From a virus, in the IMG/VR virus record IMGVR_UViG_3300025759_000822, positions 1 to 21,614 of that record: 21,614 nt of DNA, one strand, 5' to 3'. The notes beneath the pieces were generated by a model. That model saw only the letters and a program-made list of their open reading frames with translations, was not told where the DNA came from and made no database searches. The position numbers and the translations under genes were made by a program. This document shows positions 21,389 to 21,614 of the stretch, in pieces (the stretch's first letter is position 1; each line of letters starts with the position of its first letter).

Positions 21389-21492
21389 AGAAAAACTACA
21401 AACCTAAAGAGGTTAACGTAAAAAAATTATTAACTTATTTAAAAAAGAAAGATAATGGCAAACACAATAAATTGGGCAGAGATATACTGTAG
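21376..21492 (+). CDS. Small basic protein, 38 aa
   Basis: Not recognised. Very basic (MGIIKKNYKPKEVNVKKLL at the start). Its start lies 13 nt inside the 3' end of the connector gene, and its 3' end overlaps the next small ORF by 38 nt in another frame. Overlaps of this size are rare here, so either this ORF or the start I chose may be wrong. It is the weakest gene in the late region. Confidence 0.45.
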   Translation: MGIIKKNYKPKEVNVKKLLTYLKKKDNGKHNKLGRDIL

Positions 21493-21562
21493 CACTAATT
21501 TTGGTGATACAGCAAACGAGAGTACTTTACATATTGATTCACAACCAACTTGTTTTGAATAA
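21455..21562 (+). CDS. Small phage protein, 35 aa
   Basis: MANTINWAEIYCSTNFGDTA begins it; the pattern NWxEIYCSTxxGD followed by ID-S-P-C (residues 28-33) is one I recall from tiny proteins next to fibre or appendage genes in flavobacterial phages. Function unknown. Its TAA is shared with the next ATG (TAATG), which supports it. Confidence 0.62.
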   Translation: MANTINWAEIYCSTNFGDTANESTLHIDSQPTCFE

Positions 21563-21614
21563 TGGCTACACTTTCAGGAAATAAAATAAAAGATACTTAT
21601 CAGTCGCTTGTAAA
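21562..21614 (+). CDS. Start of a probable tail fibre/appendage gene, truncated at the window end
   Basis: The first 17 codons read MATLSGNKIKDTYQSLV. In other Bacteroidota phages a protein starting with this A-T-L-S-G-N-K-I-K-D-T-Y-Q-S-L motif is a structural appendage, often tail fibre. Only the start lies in this window, so length and domains are unknown. Coupled to the 35-aa gene by TAATG. Confidence 0.6.
   Translation, partial: MATLSGNKIKDTYQSLV

Noticed and set aside
1-21614. tRNA genes, integrase or attachment sites, toxin-antitoxin pair, defence system
   Set aside because: I looked for cloverleaf-like runs, recombinase motifs and typical defence-domain motifs on both strands and saw none that I could support.

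Overview
The window is a 21.6 kb stretch of a tailed double-stranded DNA phage (or prophage) genome, cut inside genes at both ends. All recognisable genes lie on the + strand. The host is most likely a member of the Bacteroidota, probably a flavobacterium. The DNA is strongly AT-rich. Start codons sit behind A/T-rich leaders (typically aaaacaATG or aaattATG) with almost no Shine-Dalgarno sequence. Two intergenic promoters match the Bacteroidota pattern TTTG-N(19-20)-TAnnTTTG exactly. The structural proteins resemble families I associate with flavobacterial siphoviruses. I see no integrase, repressor, replication protein, lysis enzyme or tRNA here; these would lie outside the window if present.

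Layout. (1) 1-1103: 3' part of the large terminase gene. (2) 1.2-6.6 kb: about 20 mostly very small genes, many coupled by ATGA or TAATG overlaps, including a ParB/sulfiredoxin-fold protein, two CxxC/CxxC zinc-ribbon proteins, coiled-coil peptides and two small membrane proteins. They are divided into transcription units by intrinsic terminators (1491, 4734, 6614) and promoters (1155, 1524, 4088, probably 4838). (3) 6.58-7.42 kb: a control region around one small gene. It holds a pyrimidine-rich non-coding stretch and a striking array of three 17-bp and three 12-bp tandem repeats, followed by another copy of the phage promoter box. (4) 7.4-14.8 kb: tail and neck genes (a tail-chaperone-like gene with a probable -1 frameshift, tail-completion and gp10-like proteins, two large tail/baseplate proteins, tape measure). 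(5) 14.9-21.6 kb: head genes and connectors (XkdF-like protease fused to extra domains, small Cys-rich protein, fibre-like protein, scaffold, major capsid protein, tail-tube-like protein, portal, head-tail connector, and the start of a probable tail appendage gene). The major capsid gene and the next gene are each followed by an intrinsic terminator.

How it works together: the late genes build a capsid (portal, scaffold, protease, capsid protein) and a non-contractile tail (tube, chaperone, tape measure, distal tail proteins), and the terminase packages DNA through the portal. The small genes upstream are probably early or accessory genes. The order is unusual: the tail genes come before the head genes and the portal comes after the capsid gene.

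Most notable observations: a repeated phage-specific promoter box (TCAGTTGGA) at four intergenic sites; the 17/12-bp repeat array, a candidate origin or operator; the T9 slippery run in the chaperone gene, where the -1 frame runs exactly to the next gene's start codon; and a gene with its own promoter flanked by 22-bp direct repeats (a moron-like cassette). I did not find a clear defence system or other large novel system.
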